56,120 bases of DNA from Helicostylum pulchrum (GCA_025677825.1 JAIXMO010000097.1:1-56120), one strand, 5' to 3'. Positions 23,141-35,800 are shown, counted from the stretch's first letter. The notes: generated from the sequence alone by a model not told the origin. Program-made: numbers and translations.

Positions 23141-23712
23141 TTTTTCTGTCAAGAGAAAAACAGCTACTGTAATTTAAATATGTATGCATACACGTAAAAA
23201 AATAAAAAATACAGATATGCACGTGCCAATTTATTAGACAGAATAAAACTGAGATACAAATGTGAGTCATTACCTTTTTTAATTTTAGGGCCTAATTACC
23301 AAGAAAGAAGAAGGACGATTACATCACTTTGGATGTGTCAGAAGGGACAATTTTAACCGCAATAACCTTTATCCATCAAAAACTTGATTTGTTCTTTTTT
23401 ACAATTTAGGCAATTTTAGCATCTAACCCTTGCATTCAAAAAAAAACAACAACAATGAAGTAACAACAAAAATAAAAAATAGGGCATATCTAAAAATGTT
23501 GTTTATCTATCAATGACAACACTTGCAAAGAGTTTTAATGCTTATCTTTTTTTCTTTTTTTCTTTTTTTCTTTTTTAAAGTTTATCACCCGATTAATTTT
23601 TTTTGTTTTTTTTTGTGTATAAAAAGCGACTAATTTTCACTGAATCCAATTTTTTTTTTCTCTTCTTTTTTCTTTTTTCTTTTTGGTACTTTTAAAGTCT
23701 GAATTTTCCAAT
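23141..23712. other. Intergenic, promoter of the cyclin gene
   Basis: Poly-T and TTTTTC repeats at 23545-23576 and T-runs up to 23680; no coding stretch. The cyclin start follows. Confidence 0.4.
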
Positions 23713-24406
23713 ATGATTGCAATCCCTTCTTCAAGAAATCCTATTCCTCCAAGTTTTATCGGTAAGTGTTTATGCCTAAAAAAAAAAAAAAGGGACAGTG
23801 TAAAAGAGGTGCAAAAGAAAAAAAAAAAAAAAAAAAACGGTGTGGGAATTGGTTCCACAGGTCCCTGAAAATGGAATTTTAATTGTTTCTTTTTTAGACT
23901 TTGCTTCTACTTCTTTTGACGCTATACTGTTTCCTTCAGTTATACCACAAAAACCTATTCAAACAAACGGTGAAATACAAAGAAGACCTTCGCACTTGCC
24001 TGATTTAATTCCGTTTATATCTCTTATTACTGATAAATGTGATGTACAACCAGTACATTTAGTAATGGCTTTAATGTACGTTCAAAGGTTTAGAAAATCT
24101 TTGCCTTCTGGTTATAAAGCTGAACCAGAAGCTGCTCATCGTATCTTTGTCGCTTCTTTATTAGTAGCAAGTAAATATAGCGAAGACCGTTGTTTATCTA
24201 CAAAGCAAGTTGTCCGTGCTACTGGTGATGTATGGTCTATTAAAGAAATTACTCGTATGGAGCTAGCCTTTTTGCGTTTTTTACACTGGGACCTCTATGT
24301 GAGCCATGAAGAAATGACCTCCTTTTTAAGTGATTTGGGTTTCGATATCAAGACTATTTTACCTAATCGTCCCATTTTATTAGATGACACACTTCACGTG
24401 GCTTAA
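23713..24406 (+). CDS. Pcl/Pho80-like cyclin (cyclin N-terminal box)
   Basis: Exons 23713-23761 and 23898-24406; 558 nt, 185 aa, junction PPSFI-DFAST. One cyclin box covers about residues 45-165: LPDLIPFISLITDKCDVQ, LVMALMYVQRF, AAHRIFVASLLVASKYSEDR and MELAFLRFLHWDLYVS. The KYSEDR-type helix and short length place it with Pcl1/2-like cyclins, which bind a Pho85-type kinase. In yeast these act in phosphate signalling, glycogen control and cell cycle. The exact partner here is unknown. An XPR1/SYG1 phosphate exporter lies 1.5 kb downstream. Confidence 0.85.
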
Positions 24407-25890
24407 TTATGACTTGTGACAAAGCACACAAAATAACCTTACGATACCCCTCTCTCTCTTTCTCTCTCTCTGCTAATTGTTAAATATATGTAAATATTAC
24501 TACTACTACTACTACTATTCCCTTCTTTACTTCTCTTTCCCTATTACCTTATTTACTAGTTTAATAAATATCTCATCATCATCATCATAATGAATTTTCT
24601 CACGCATTGTACGACTCTGTTAGTATTTGTTATTTCGTCGCTAAACTAGCACTAATAAATCCTATGTTCAAGTGGTGTTTTAACTTTTAAAAAAATATGC
24701 ATTTATTTTATACACGCTCAGACACGTATATAAAAATGAAAAAGCAGGTCTATTTTATCGCCTTTCTTTCTCTTTTTTTTTTGCTGTGTAAGTATACCAG
24801 TAAGTATTATATACATACATGTGTATTACTTTTAAGATTACTCAACTTATATTATCCGGTCCGTACAAAAAGGCTTTACGGTTCTTCCTGAAACATAAAA
24901 ACGCTTCTTGCTCAAATGTGGTCTCCTACCATAGTACTGATTGGTCCAGATATCAGTCTCCTTTTCTTTTTTCTTTTTTTTTTTGCCAATTTACAAAGGA
25001 AACTGAAAAAGTAATATACCATACTTTCTTTTTCTAAGCCTGTAAATAAAAAGGTAACAAAAAAAACATTCAAGTTACCACTCAATACCAACATCGCCTC
25101 ACCACATAGGCCAGTAATCCAATCAGAAAATCGCGAGCTGTTAAAATCTTTTTTCGATATCTGTCTATCATCAGATGAGCTATATTTTCAGGGTAAATAA
25201 CTATATTTTATAGTAACTAAAACTGAAACAATATTTACAATCCTTTTTTTTCAGATGTGCATCTTTTGCAATCCTAAAAAAAGGTTCATTTATACTCTTG
25301 TCGACTTGTACAAAAAAAAAAAAAGATTACTTTGATCCAATATTCAATACTGAATGGTTCAACATGACAATCTGTTGAGTGTAGAAGTGCTGAAATACCT
25401 GTTGTATTTGATTATGTTAAAAAATATACTAAAATTTACGCATCTCTCCACGTAAGTAAAATATTTAAGAAGCAAAAAATATTGAATAGGTATTTATTTA
25501 TTTTTACAATGCTTACTTAGTTGGGTATAAAAAGTCAAGAATCCGTATAAGGATGAAAGTCTAGGCTTGACCGCTATTTCCGAAGAACAAACAGTCGGAT
25601 ACCTACGCTCTTTCTCAACATGATGATTAATAAAACTTAATATCTTTAAAAAATAAGCTTAATCTGTAAAGTTCCCGACTTTAATCGGACATTTGACGCC
25701 ATTGAGCACTGCCTGTGCGCTCTTTTTTTTTTTTTTTTTTTACAGATGTGCTCTTCCTCACGTGGTCAACAAGACTGGTTGGGATCGAAACAGTAATTTA
25801 GAATTCAATCTTCTTTAATTCGAACACAGTGACACTTCTTTTTTTACCCTTTCTCTCTCTCTTTTTTTTTATCCCGGCTTATTTCTTAAA
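24407..25890. other. 1.5-kb intergenic, possible gene remnants
   Basis: A hydrophobic MKKQVYFIAFLSLFFLL segment at 24736-24787 resembles a signal peptide and is followed by GTAAGT. Further on, SGPYKKALRFFLKHKNASC (24858) and NRELLKSFFDICLSSDEL (25120-25185, before GGTAAATAAC) look coding. They do not join into one convincing model. A degenerate small secreted-protein gene is possible. The last 100 bp is the pyrimidine-rich promoter of the next gene. Confidence 0.3.
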
Positions 25891-28800
25891 ATGAAATTTG
25901 CAAAATATTTAGAATCTGAAAGTATTCCGGAATGGAGAAAAGCGTATATCAACTACAAAGGCTTAAAAAAGAGATTAAAAGCCATTGAAAAAGTAAAAAT
26001 TATATTGCCTTTTTGTTTTCTCTGTAATTTAATATTTAAATCGCTCAAAATCTTAGCATCGTAGGCTCAATCAAATCGAAGAAACCCAAAGATTTGAACA
26101 AGCCCTTCACGATATCAATAATGATGAACCTACTAGACCAACAAGGTTAATTACCAGAAGTCAATCCGCTGTCTTGGACAATAGACCTCCTTCACAACCG
26201 AGAAGTTCCGTATCGTCTCGAGGAATCTTGAACAGATTCTCATTTCGATTCCATCGTAATGAAACGGAATTAGGTAGAATAACTTCTCCTTCCATACCAG
26301 GTAAAAAATTCTAAAAATATATATATATATTTGTAAATGTCTCGAATTAATTTAATAATTTCCATTAGCGGAGGAACTTCGAAATATGTCTGTATTAGAT
26401 GAAGCTTTAAGGCACGCAAGTGAACCAGAGCAATACTTTTTTGTCACGCTAGATCAAGACCTTGATGTCATATCTAGATTCTATAACGGTACCAATAAAA
26501 AAAAATTTAAAGTTATCATCATGCTACTGACACACACACATTTTTTTTTAGAAAAGGAAAAACAAGCAGAAGCCAAATTTGAAGCCCTCAAGATGCAAAT
26601 ACAGCTGGTTCGCGATTTTGCTGGTCAACTATCACAGTACAATGTAGCGTAATAAACTTTTTTTTTTTGTAATCTGTACATTAACTTTAATATAGAGTAC
26701 GCGTGATATTATATCAGGCGATGGCCGCTTGAATCTCATGAATTGGATCAGACGAAGAGGGTCAAATGATACCGATACAACAGATATTCCTGACTTACCA
26801 CCTACAATTGAATACAACGGTGATCATCATATGAGTTATAATGTAAAATCACCTTGACGTATTAAGCTTTTTTTTTACAGCTAACGCATTATATTTAGGT
26901 TGCTAGAAGTAGATTAAAAAAAGCAATTACAGAATACTATCGTAGTTTAGAACTTTTAAAGTCGTACAAAGTAAAGAGAGAAAGCGAGAATCAAAATATT
27001 GGTTTTATATATATGTACCTAAAAAAATAGTTTCTAGGAATTAAACCAAAGTGGGTTCCAAAAAATTTTAAAGAAATTTGACAAGGTAAAAACAAATATA
27101 AATACGTAAAAACGTTCAATGTAATAAATTATGTAAGAATAGACTGCAGGTTGGAAAGCAAGTGTGTTATACACACAAAAGATTAATAAATATCACTGGG
27201 CAACATCCCACAAGATCGACGATATTATGCATGATACAGAAGTAAGATATAACATATTTATATTGAAAAACATCAATTCCAATTATCTCTCCGGTATTTT
27301 TTTTTTTTTTAGAATTTATATATCGATGAATTCGCTGAAGGACACAGAAGAAAAGGTATGGCAAAACTTAGAATACCGGAAAGAGAAGAGGTAAATAGCA
27401 TTTATATGCATAGTATATAATATTTAACGTTAGTTTTAGCATTATACACCTACAACTTGGAGAACTGGTTTTTATATCGGCTTAGCTGTTGCATTACTTA
27501 TACGAGTAACACAATTAGCTTTAGACCCTAGAGTAATACATGACCTACCCAACCTATATTACAACTTACAGATATACGCTTGCTTTGGCTTACCTATTTT
27601 ATTTTGTCTTGGATTTTCTATCAATACATTGGTTTGGACACGATCGCATATTAACTATAAATTTATTTTTGAATTTGATCCTAGAGATAATTTAAATTAC
27701 CATGAATTTGCAGAGGTAAAAAAAAAGATAATGTAAACCAAGAAATATCGCTAAACTTTTTATCAGTTACCTTCGCTCATGCTTTTACTATTATCGTTTG
27801 TCATGTACATTGACCTTGATCAATCATTTTCGCCGACAGTACCATCTGAACTCTGCCCTCTAATCCTATTTGTATTTATGATGGCCATTATGACCTGCCC
27901 CTTTCCTATCCTCTATTACTCATCTCGTCGCTGGCTTGGTCTTTCACTTGGCCGAATCGTTCTCAGTTATTGTTTCCCTATTGAATTTCGTGATTTCTTT
28001 ATAGCAGATGAACTTAACAGTCTAGCATACTCGTTCTGGACATTTTCATATTTTACCTGTGCATACGATTGGCATTGGTTTGACTTGGATAAAAACTGTC
28101 CAGTTAAAATATTTTGGTTTACTCCCTTTCTAGCTTGCCTTCCACCATGGTGGCGTTTCCTTCAATGTATTCGTCGTTACAAAGATTCAAAAGAAAAAGT
28201 CCATCTTGTTAATGCCTTAAAGTATACAACTAGTATGGCTTCTACTTTAGCTACAGGTTATAGAAGAATACATCGTAAGTTCCTTCCTTTTTTTTTTATT
28301 CTCAAATATAAACTAAAAAAAAACCCCCCTTTACAAATATATATAGCTAATTATACTATGGAAATTATTTGGATAATTTGTTGTATCGTAAATTCGACTT
28401 ATACATCCGTTTGGGATCTTAAAATGGATTGGGGTCTTTTACAACCAGATAGTAAACAATTTTTATTACGTGACGATTTAGTGTTTTATCGTTGGACGTA
28501 TTATGTAGCTGCTCCTATTAATATCGCTTTACGTTTTGCTTGGGCATTAAATTCTGCTGGTCTCGGTGTACAAGGAGAACTAACCGGATTCTTAACCGCT
28601 CTTTTAGAAGCTTATCGTCGTATTCAATGGAATTTCTTCCGTTTAGAAAATGAAGTAAATATATTTATTTAATGTTTAATTTAATTCTAACTTTTTCTTT
28701 CTTTCTTTCTTTGGTAGCACATTAATAATTGCGGTAACTACCGTGCAATCAAGGAAATTCCTTTACCCTTTGCTTTCCGTGACAAAGTACCTACCGCCGA

Positions 28801-29113
28801 CGAAGAAGGGGGAATTCATCTTCCCGTCGAACCAGATGAGATTTCTTCTCCTACAGCTTCTATTATTTCTGGCTCACATGCTCCTTACGATAAACCGGTT
28901 CTATCATCCGGCGGTTCCTTCTATGGTCGTCGTGATTTCGAGAACAGACAAGACCTGGACGATATCGCACCTGCCAGTGATCCATTACGTAAGTTGAACC
29001 GTCAACCCTCTCTTGTCGGCGCAGTTTTGGATCGTATTAAATCTAGAATTCCTGAAAACACAGCCAACTCTGATACAGAAAATGAAGACGAAGAAGACGA
29101 AGATAGCGATTAA
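25891..29113 (+). CDS. SYG1: SPX-EXS phosphate exporter (XPR1/SYG1 homologue)
   Basis: Thirteen exons: 25891-25992, 26057-26300, 26369-26488, 26552-26643, 26696-26842, 26899-26970, 27038-27085, 27143-27241, 27313-27390, 27440-27715, 27767-28274, 28347-28654, 28718-29113. Total 2490 nt, 829 aa, every junction in frame. The N-terminal SPX domain (MKFAKYLESESIPEWRKAYI, YKGLKKRLKAIEK, ILKKFDKTAGWKAS) senses inositol pyrophosphates. Several membrane helices follow, then the EXS domain (DLFADELNSL-like DFFIADELNSL, PPWWRFLQCIRRY, NALKYTTSM, RFAWALNS, EAYRRIQWNFFRLENEH). An acidic Glu/Asp tail ends the protein. Family role: export of inorganic phosphate across the plasma or Golgi membrane. The gene is complete and intron-rich, and the ORFs it leaves unspliced show only a third of it. 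Confidence 0.95.
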
Positions 29114-29193
29114 AAAAAAATTACTTTGTATATTTAATTAGACTTTTTTTTTTAAAAAAAAATAATACACTTTTTTAAAGAATAATTATTTTT

Positions 29194-30340
29194 TTAAAGT
29201 TTAGAATCAGAACTCCAATGTTTTCTTAAAGTATCTACTGTTTGTGAAATAGCAGCCAAAGCATTATTCTGTAAAAAGGGTAACGTAAGGAACCCATGAC
29301 CAGTACCGCCATAGCAAACAGCAACCGTAGGTACACCAGCCTTTTGTAATTTCTTTGCATATGCTTCGCCTTCACTTCTTAATACATCTCTTTCTGCTGT
29401 AATAACTAAAGTAGGGGGAAGGTCCTCTAATTCTTCGAGGGGTGAAGAAAAGGGTACAGCAGTAGATAATTTACGTTCCTCTTTACTACTGAGATATGCT
29501 TCCCACATATACTGCATGGTAGTACGAGGTAAGAAGGCATTATTTTGATGTTCAATGTACGAAGCATTATCAAAATCGACATCAACAACAGGGTAATAAA
29601 GAACCTGATACTTGATACCATTATTACCACGTTGTTTAGCGAGAACTATATACATTTAAAATATATTTCAAAATTTACTAACATTTCAACTTACTTGTCA
29701 CAGCTGCAGAAAGGTTACCGCCAGCAGAATCACCCGAGATAACAAGTTTACTAGCATCTGCATAAAAAGAGGCTGCATTTTTTTGTACCCAACAAAGAGT
29801 TGCATAACATTCTTCTAATGCAACGGGATACTTGACTTCCGGACTAAGTGAATAATGAACAAATACGACACAACAAGGAAGTAAATTTACCAACTATATA
29901 AAACGTGTTACACAAATCGTTTTTCCCCCTTAAAAAAGAATTTTATGTCATCATAAACTTACTTCATTCGTTAAAATACAGTGAGTATTATAACTTCCAA
30001 GTACCCATCCACCACCATGTCTAAAATAATTATATTTAGCCATATTCTCGCATAACTTTTTTTTTTTTAAAAAAAAAAAGAAGACTTACAAATACATAAT
30101 GACGGGTAACACTTTATCTTTAGATCCCACAGGCCGAAGAATTGATATATTAACCTTGATATTATTAAACTCAATTTCCAAATCTTGTTTTTCAACTGCG
30201 GATGATTCTATCATGGCACTTGCTTGGTCAGCAAATTCACGGACATATTTAGGCTGACCTGCTTCTTCGTCTGTTGTCAATCCATAAGTATCTTTAATGG
30301 CTTCAAGAAATCTAGGCGCTGTAGGAACAGGTTTATACAT
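29194..30340 (-). CDS. Alpha/beta hydrolase, hormone-sensitive-lipase type, copy 1
   Basis: Exons 30340-30090, 30020-29963, 29893-29695, 29645-29194; 960 nt, 319 aa. Catalytic elements: oxyanion HGGGW in exon 2, nucleophile GDSAGGN in exon 3, acid in TAERDVLRSEGEAYA and histidine in GTGHGF in exon 4. The HGGG and GDSAG pair marks the HSL-like (abhydrolase_3) carboxylesterase/lipase group. No signal peptide, so probably cytosolic. Substrate unknown. Tandem with copy 2 (30654-31795), which has the same four-exon structure, so the two arose by local duplication. Converges on the XPR1 gene end (80 bp apart). Confidence 0.92.
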
Positions 30341-30653
30341 TTTTTTATAAGAAAAAGAAGAAAAAAAAAAAAGGTAAAAACTGAAAATCTATATTTTTTT
30401 TTCTTTTGATAAAAAAAAAAAAAGTTTCTTGATGACAGAGATTTTTTCCCTTACATAATTGGTGACACAAACAGATAAAGATATCTTTTGTGTCCTTTTT
30501 AATGCAAAATGACAGTAATGAAGTATGGTTCCGATTGGGAAAAAAAAAAAAATTATTTGGTAAAATAATGTGCATCTAAATTGACCGTGCAACAAGATTT
30601 CCCCCTTTTTAAACAAGTAGTTAAAACAAAAATAAAAAAAAAGATTTATTCTA

Positions 30654-31795
30654 CTACACATATATTAAATCCCAGTGTTTTCTCAAGACATCGATAACTT
30701 GTTGAACAGCAAGAATTCCTTGAGAACTCAGCACAGCGTCAGAAAGAAACCCATGGTTGGTACCTAAATAACGCACTGCTACTGTATCCACACCAGCCTC
30801 AATTAGTTTTGAAGCATACGCCTCTGTTTCGCATCTCAATACATCGTGTTCAGCCGAGATAACAAAAGCAGGAGGAAGACCCTTTAATTCTTGTAACGTA
30901 GCTATAAGAGGCACCATCGTACTCTTTTTTCTATCTTCAGCGTCATCACTATACGAATCCCAAAAGTAACGCATTAAATCTCTTGGTAAGAACATATTAT
31001 CTTGGTTTTTAATATAAGACTCTGTTTCAAAATTATCATTTGTAGCGGGATAGATAAGAACTTGATATGATATATCGTTACTGACAAGGGCCTTTTCATA
31101 AACTATAGTAATTATGAGTAAACACGCTTAAACATATATATAAGACTTAGGGGTACTTTACGTGCTAATCCCGCAGCAATATTTCCACCTGCTGAATCAC
31201 CTACAACAACAAGTGTTTTATAATCGATTCGAAGAGATCCCGGGTTTTCTTTCATCCAACTCAAGACAGCGCTACATTCTTTAATAGCAACAGGGTATTT
31301 TACCTCGGGACTCTTGGAGTAGTGTACAAATACGACACAACAAGAAAGTCCAACCACCAACTACTTTCAATTATAAGTTGCTTGCCAGTTTTGTAATATA
31401 CTGTATATAGAAAATACTTACTGAATTTGATAATCCACTATGCGTTTCATATCCTCCAATTACCCAACCTCCGCCATGTCTACACTTATATATTTAGTTT
31501 ACAAAAAAAATAAAATATATATATACTTTTTAACTTACAAGAACATAATGACAGGTAAAACTTTATCTTGAGAGCCTAAAGGTCGAAGTATAGAGATACT
31601 TACTTTGATCCCATCATGTTCAATAACCAAATCTTGCTTCTTTACCTCTGGTGCATTCTTTACTTCAAACATCTTGTTAAGAAACTCACGAGCAATAGCT
31701 GGTTGACAGGCTTCTTCGTTTGTTTCAAGTCCATAAGTAGACTTGACTGCTTCAATTAATGCAGGTTGCAAAGGGAATAAAGGAAACAATGTCAT
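30654..31795 (-). CDS. Alpha/beta hydrolase, hormone-sensitive-lipase type, copy 2
   Basis: Exons 31795-31539, 31479-31422, 31360-31162, 31102-30654; 963 nt, 320 aa. Intron positions and the middle exon lengths (58 and 199 nt) are identical to copy 1. Motifs: HGGGWVIGGYETH, GDSAGGNIAAG, SAEHDVLRCETEAYA and GTNHGF, so the Ser-Asp-His triad is intact. The N-terminus (TYGLETNEEACQP) matches TYGLTTDEEAGQP of copy 1. Protein divergence is clear, so the duplication is not recent. Its upstream region carries two X-box motifs at 32062-32098, about 270 bp before the ATG. Confidence 0.92.
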
Positions 31796-32853
31796 TTTTT
31801 AATATAATAGAAAAATAGATAAAGAAATTATAAAACAAAAACTTGCTTATTTATACAGGACAATTCCGCAGCAGCGGGAAATTAAGTGTTTCTCGTTTTA
31901 CTACGCGATAAGAGCCCATTGTTTCTCTTTATGTGGTACTATACCTTCCCTTCGCATAGTATTATTAATACTTTGGCATTACTAATTATTTTTTGGAGAC
32001 CATGAAAAAGAGATTAAAGTTACTGTGGTGTAACTTTCGCTGAATAATTAAGCGTAACACGGTTTCCCTAGCAACCGTTCGGCCCGTTGCCTAGCAACAC
32101 TTTCTTCAAACTTTTTGAGACCACTCAGTTTCTGACTATTATAACATATTTCAAAGATACGTACGTAGGTATTGATGTTTCGCTTTTGTAGTATCTGAGC
32201 TTATGATTCAATAAAAAAAAAAGTTAAAATATGTATTATAGGCGTTACGCTTAACTTTCTTGAAAACTGAAGATATCCTCACTGTATTTTTCAACCGCGA
32301 AACACTGCATGCGCTCTTTTTGTTAAAAATATAATTAGTACTTCTATTAAAAAAGTAGTCCATAGGAAAATGTCACTTTTGAATACATATTAATCGAAAT
32401 GTCTTTTTTTTCTCGCCGGGAACAACTACTATAAAATACTTTTTTTGTTTGTGTAAAAAATATATAATATTTATCATGCACCCACTTGGAACCTTCTAAT
32501 ACTGTTTTTCTAGTAAAATAGTGACACTTGAACGAGACAGACCGTTTCAAGTGTAACTTGCAGATCAATCCATGCGTATACAGTTTATAAAAAAACAAAC
32601 AATACGTCAATGTGTGTGTAGCCTTACTTTTCGACTCTTTTTAAAAAAATAATACCATCTCCGTTTCAACCTACGCGTTTTCCTCGTGGAAGAAGTTTAA
32701 TTGATATATAAGCTAAATATAGAAAGAAGGGGGATTTATTTTATTACAAAAAACAAAAAAGTGCGTGTGGGTGAAAGTGTGTATACATGGTTTATTATGC
32801 TTTTTTGACATTTTTTATATTATCCAAATTTTTTTTTTTGTATATATTTATAT
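31796..32853. other. 1.06-kb intergenic rich in small palindromes
   Basis: Between the hydrolase copy 2 start and the CCT3 stop. Besides the X-boxes it has a perfect 8-bp hairpin AAAGTTAC/GTAACTTT (32016-32037, 6-nt loop) and an inverted 11-mer pair TTAAGCGTAAC (32048) and GTTACGCTTAA (32244). No gene recognised: the 87-aa minus frame at 32347-32610 looks like chance. Confidence 0.5.
32062..32098. promoter_or_regulatory. Two tandem RFX-type X-boxes
   Basis: GTTTCC-CT-AGCAAC (32062-32075) and GTTGCC-T-AGCAAC (32086-32098) both fit the RFX consensus GTNRCC(0-3N)RGYAAC or differ by one base in the first half site. The second is a perfect 6+6 palindrome around one base. Fungal RFX proteins (Crt1/Rfx1) repress DNA-damage genes. 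The nearest ATG is hydrolase copy 2, about 270-300 bp away on the minus strand; CCT3 ends on the other side, so that hydrolase is the likely target. Confidence 0.55.
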
Positions 32854-34824
32854 TTATTGTTGGTCCATTTCTGGTTGTTGTTGTTGTTGAGGAGGAGCTC
32901 TGTTCTTTGAAAGACCTGAAACGATATCATCAACACGCAATAACAAACATGCAGACTATTAAGAAGAAAATATAAGTTTTCACGCATATAATAATAATAA
33001 AAAGTATTTTTTACCTCGATGGCAGTCTTGATAGTTTGAACCTTGACAGCAGTAGGTTCCCAAACACCATAATCCTTCATATCAACAACCTTACCAGCTT
33101 CACCATCAATACCAAAAGTATGTTCACCAGCAGCATGCTTGGCTCTCAATTGTGTCAAGGTCTTGATGGCATTACCACCACAGTTTTGAACAAGAGTACG
33201 AGGAATAACTTCCATAGCTTCAGCAACAGATCTATAAGGCCATTGTTCAACACCTTCAATTAACTTGGCCTTTTCTTCAAGTTTAACAGAGACAGCCATT
33301 TCAGTGGCACCTCCACCAGGAGCAAGCTTAGCGCTATAGAAAACGTTACGAGCAACGCACATGGCATCTTGAAGGTTACGTTCAACTTCGTTAATGATAT
33401 CCTTACTGGGACCACGCAAGATGATGGAACAAGCCTTGGGATCTTCACACTTGGTCAAGAAGGTGAAATATTCATCTCCAATCTTATCAACGTTGAAGAG
33501 ACCACACTTGGTACCAACATCAGTATCACGAAGGTCATCAACACGGTTAACAATGGTAGCTCCGACAGCACGAGCAATACGGTTATTATCAGTTTTACGA
33601 ACACGACGAATGGCAGTAATGTTGGCCTTTACGAAATAATGTTGTGCGAGATCAGAGACACCCTTTTCAGTGAAAACTAAATCTGGCTTCAATGAAATAA
33701 TCTTATCACACATGGCTTTCACTTGTTCTTCTTCAATTTGGAGAATACGGTTCCAATCAGCTTCCTTGGAAATTTCAATGTTTGTTTGAGATTCACCCTT
33801 CTTATACTCAAGAGGACAATCTAATAAAATAACACGAGGGTTCTCAATACGGCGACGCATCTTGGGATGAGTAATATCCTTGTTTAAGATGACACCATCC
33901 AAAACTTGAGATTCTTCAATTTCACCACCAGGGATCTAATAGTATAATACTTTTAATACCACCTCTTTTTTTTTTTTTTTTTTTTTTTTTGCATAACCAA
34001 CCTTTTCAACACGAGCATATCTCTTGATATCAACTTCAGTCTTACCAGTTCCGTCTTCTTCGATAGCAACACAACGAACAGCATCTAAAGCGAGCTTACA
34101 CATCAAGTCACTCCAAGTACTTACGAACTTTGTACCAATGGATGACTTGATCAATGCCATCATTTCATCTGTGTTATTGACATCAACAGGAGTAGAAATA
34201 TCTTCAACAATCTTTAAAGCATCCTCAAGAGCCTTTTTAAAAGCACTAATAATAACGATGGGATGAATGTTGTTTTGAACATGAGGTAAAGCGGCAGAAA
34301 GTACTTCACCAGCTACAAAAAAAAAAAAAAAAAAAAAAAAAAGGATAAAATAAATACAATGTACAACACGTCAAAAAATAAACTATTTCTTACCGAGGAT
34401 GATGACACTGGTAGTACCATCACCAACTTCTTCATCTTGTGTTCTTGAAAGTTCAATCATACTTTTAGCAGCAGGATGATCAACTTCGATTTCACGAAGA
34501 ATAGCGTTACCATCGTTTGTTAATAAAATACCACCCATGGGATCAAGCAACATCTTGAGCATAGATCTGGGACCAAGACAAGTACGAATGACATCAGCAA
34601 CAGTCTATATAAATAGATGACTAAGTATAAAAAAGGTTTCTTATTGTCTATTTGTATATATATATTACCTTGGCTGCAGTAATGTTGGAGAGTTGAGCTT
34701 TACGCCCTGACTCACGTTCCATATTGGTATCTGCAAAAAAAATAAAAAAATTACTTTAGTAACCTATTAAACACTGCTTTAATGTAGTCAAATATTTACT
34801 CATAACAAGTACTTGAGATGACAT
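32854..34824 (-). CDS. CCT3: Chaperonin-containing TCP-1 subunit gamma (CCT3)
   Basis: Exons 34824-34800, 34730-34669, 34604-34394, 34312-34002, 33935-33015, 32955-32854; 1632 nt, 543 aa, full length for a CCT subunit. Group II chaperonin signatures: TNDGNAILREIEVDHPAAK, GDGTTSVIILG (nucleotide-binding loop), RGPSKDIINEVERNLQDAM and KLAPGGGATEMAVS. Gamma-type features include KRYARVEKIPGGEIEES, DCPLEYKKGESQTNIEI and the C-terminus LRVDDIVSGLSKNRAPPQQQ. The protein forms one position of the cytosolic TRiC ring, folding actin and tubulin. The start ATG opens a 25-nt exon. The C-terminal polyglutamine run (QQQQQ) is unremarkable. Divergent from the peptidyl-tRNA hydrolase gene. Confidence 0.96.
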
Positions 34825-35005
34825 CTTGAAAATATATAATCTATTAAAGTAAAGAAAAAAGAGAAGAAGAAAAAATTTTAGCGCACGCGTTTTAGTGATT
34901 CTTTCTTTGACGTTCTTTTGAGGTTGTAGGCGGAGTTGGCAAACATCAACTCAGCCCCTGCTTCTTTGTTGCCTCTTTCTCTCTCTCTTTTTCTTCATTT
35001 CCTAA
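34825..35005. promoter_or_regulatory. 181-bp bidirectional promoter, CCT3 / PTH
   Basis: The two ATGs lie 181 bp apart in opposite directions. The spacer is relatively GC-rich in its middle (GGTTGTAGGCGGAGTTGG) and ends in a CTCTCTCTCTCTTTTTC pyrimidine tract next to the PTH start, with a GCGCACGCG element (34881-34889) near CCT3. Both genes serve protein synthesis and folding, so co-regulation is plausible. Confidence 0.6.
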
Positions 35006-35800
35006 ATGACTAGTACTAAAATATTGGTAAGACCTTTTTTTAAAAAAAAATTATAAAAGGAAGAAACCCTTACACTTTAAAAAATAAAAAAATAAAGCTT
35101 GTTGGTTTAGGTAATTACACTTTACCAAACACTAGACACAATGTGGGTATGATGGCACTAGACGCTATTGCAAAGTCATTAAACTTATCTTGGACGCAAA
35201 GCCGTACCTGGAAATCGGATATAACAGAGACGACAGTTCGAACAGAAGACTTGAAAGAATATCGGGTTACATTTTTAAAGCCTAGAAAATTAATGAATAT
35301 TAGTGGATCATGTGTAGCTCAAGCAGGTAAAACAAGAGTAAATCGTTAGAGAAGAAGAAGAAGCTAACGTTTTCAGTCTAGTCAGGGATCTTTCTGTACG
35401 GTCAAGTAATATATACGTATTTCATGACGATATGCAAAGAGACATTGGCAAAGTAAATATAAAGGAAACAGGATCAGCCAACGGACATAATGGTATTAAA
35501 TCAGTGATTGATAGTTTAAGAACAAAAGACTTTAAAAGGGTTCGCATTGGTATTGGACGCCCGCCAGCGAATATTGACGATCGGTCTAATGAAATAGTTG
35601 CCAAATTTGTACTGAGCAAATTTAACGAAAATGAATTACATCAATTAAATCAATTAGTTTATCCAATGTGGACAAAAGGTGGGTTAGAATTACTTTGTGA
35701 TAAAGGCGAATTAATAAAAGAACCACCACCAAAGAAAAAGAACAAAAAACCAAAACTAGCAGTAGTACAAGAAGGCAACACTGTATCTGTAAAAACATAG
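35006..35800 (+). CDS. PTH1: Peptidyl-tRNA hydrolase (bacterial/mitochondrial Pth type)
   Basis: Exons 35006-35026, 35098-35326, 35382-35800; 669 nt, 222 aa. Family motifs: ILLVGLGNYTLPNTRHNVG with catalytic His, then FLKPRKLMNISG, VFHDDMQRDIGKV with Asp, GSANGHNGIKS and RVRIGIGRPP. It cleaves peptidyl-tRNA released from stalled ribosomes; fungal copies are usually mitochondrial, although no clear presequence is visible. A Lys/Pro-rich extension (PPPKKKNKKPK, residues 200-212) follows the domain. The third exon uses the second AG (TCTAG) because the first would put a stop in frame. Confidence 0.93.

Noticed and set aside
30345..30661. Two overlapping minus-strand frames between the hydrolase copies
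   Set aside because: Phe/Lys-rich translation of homopolymers; no conserved block, and no counterpart upstream of the other copy.
33369..33680. Plus-strand frames inside CCT3
   Set aside because: Antisense shadows of the long CCT3 exon 33015-33935; no motif.
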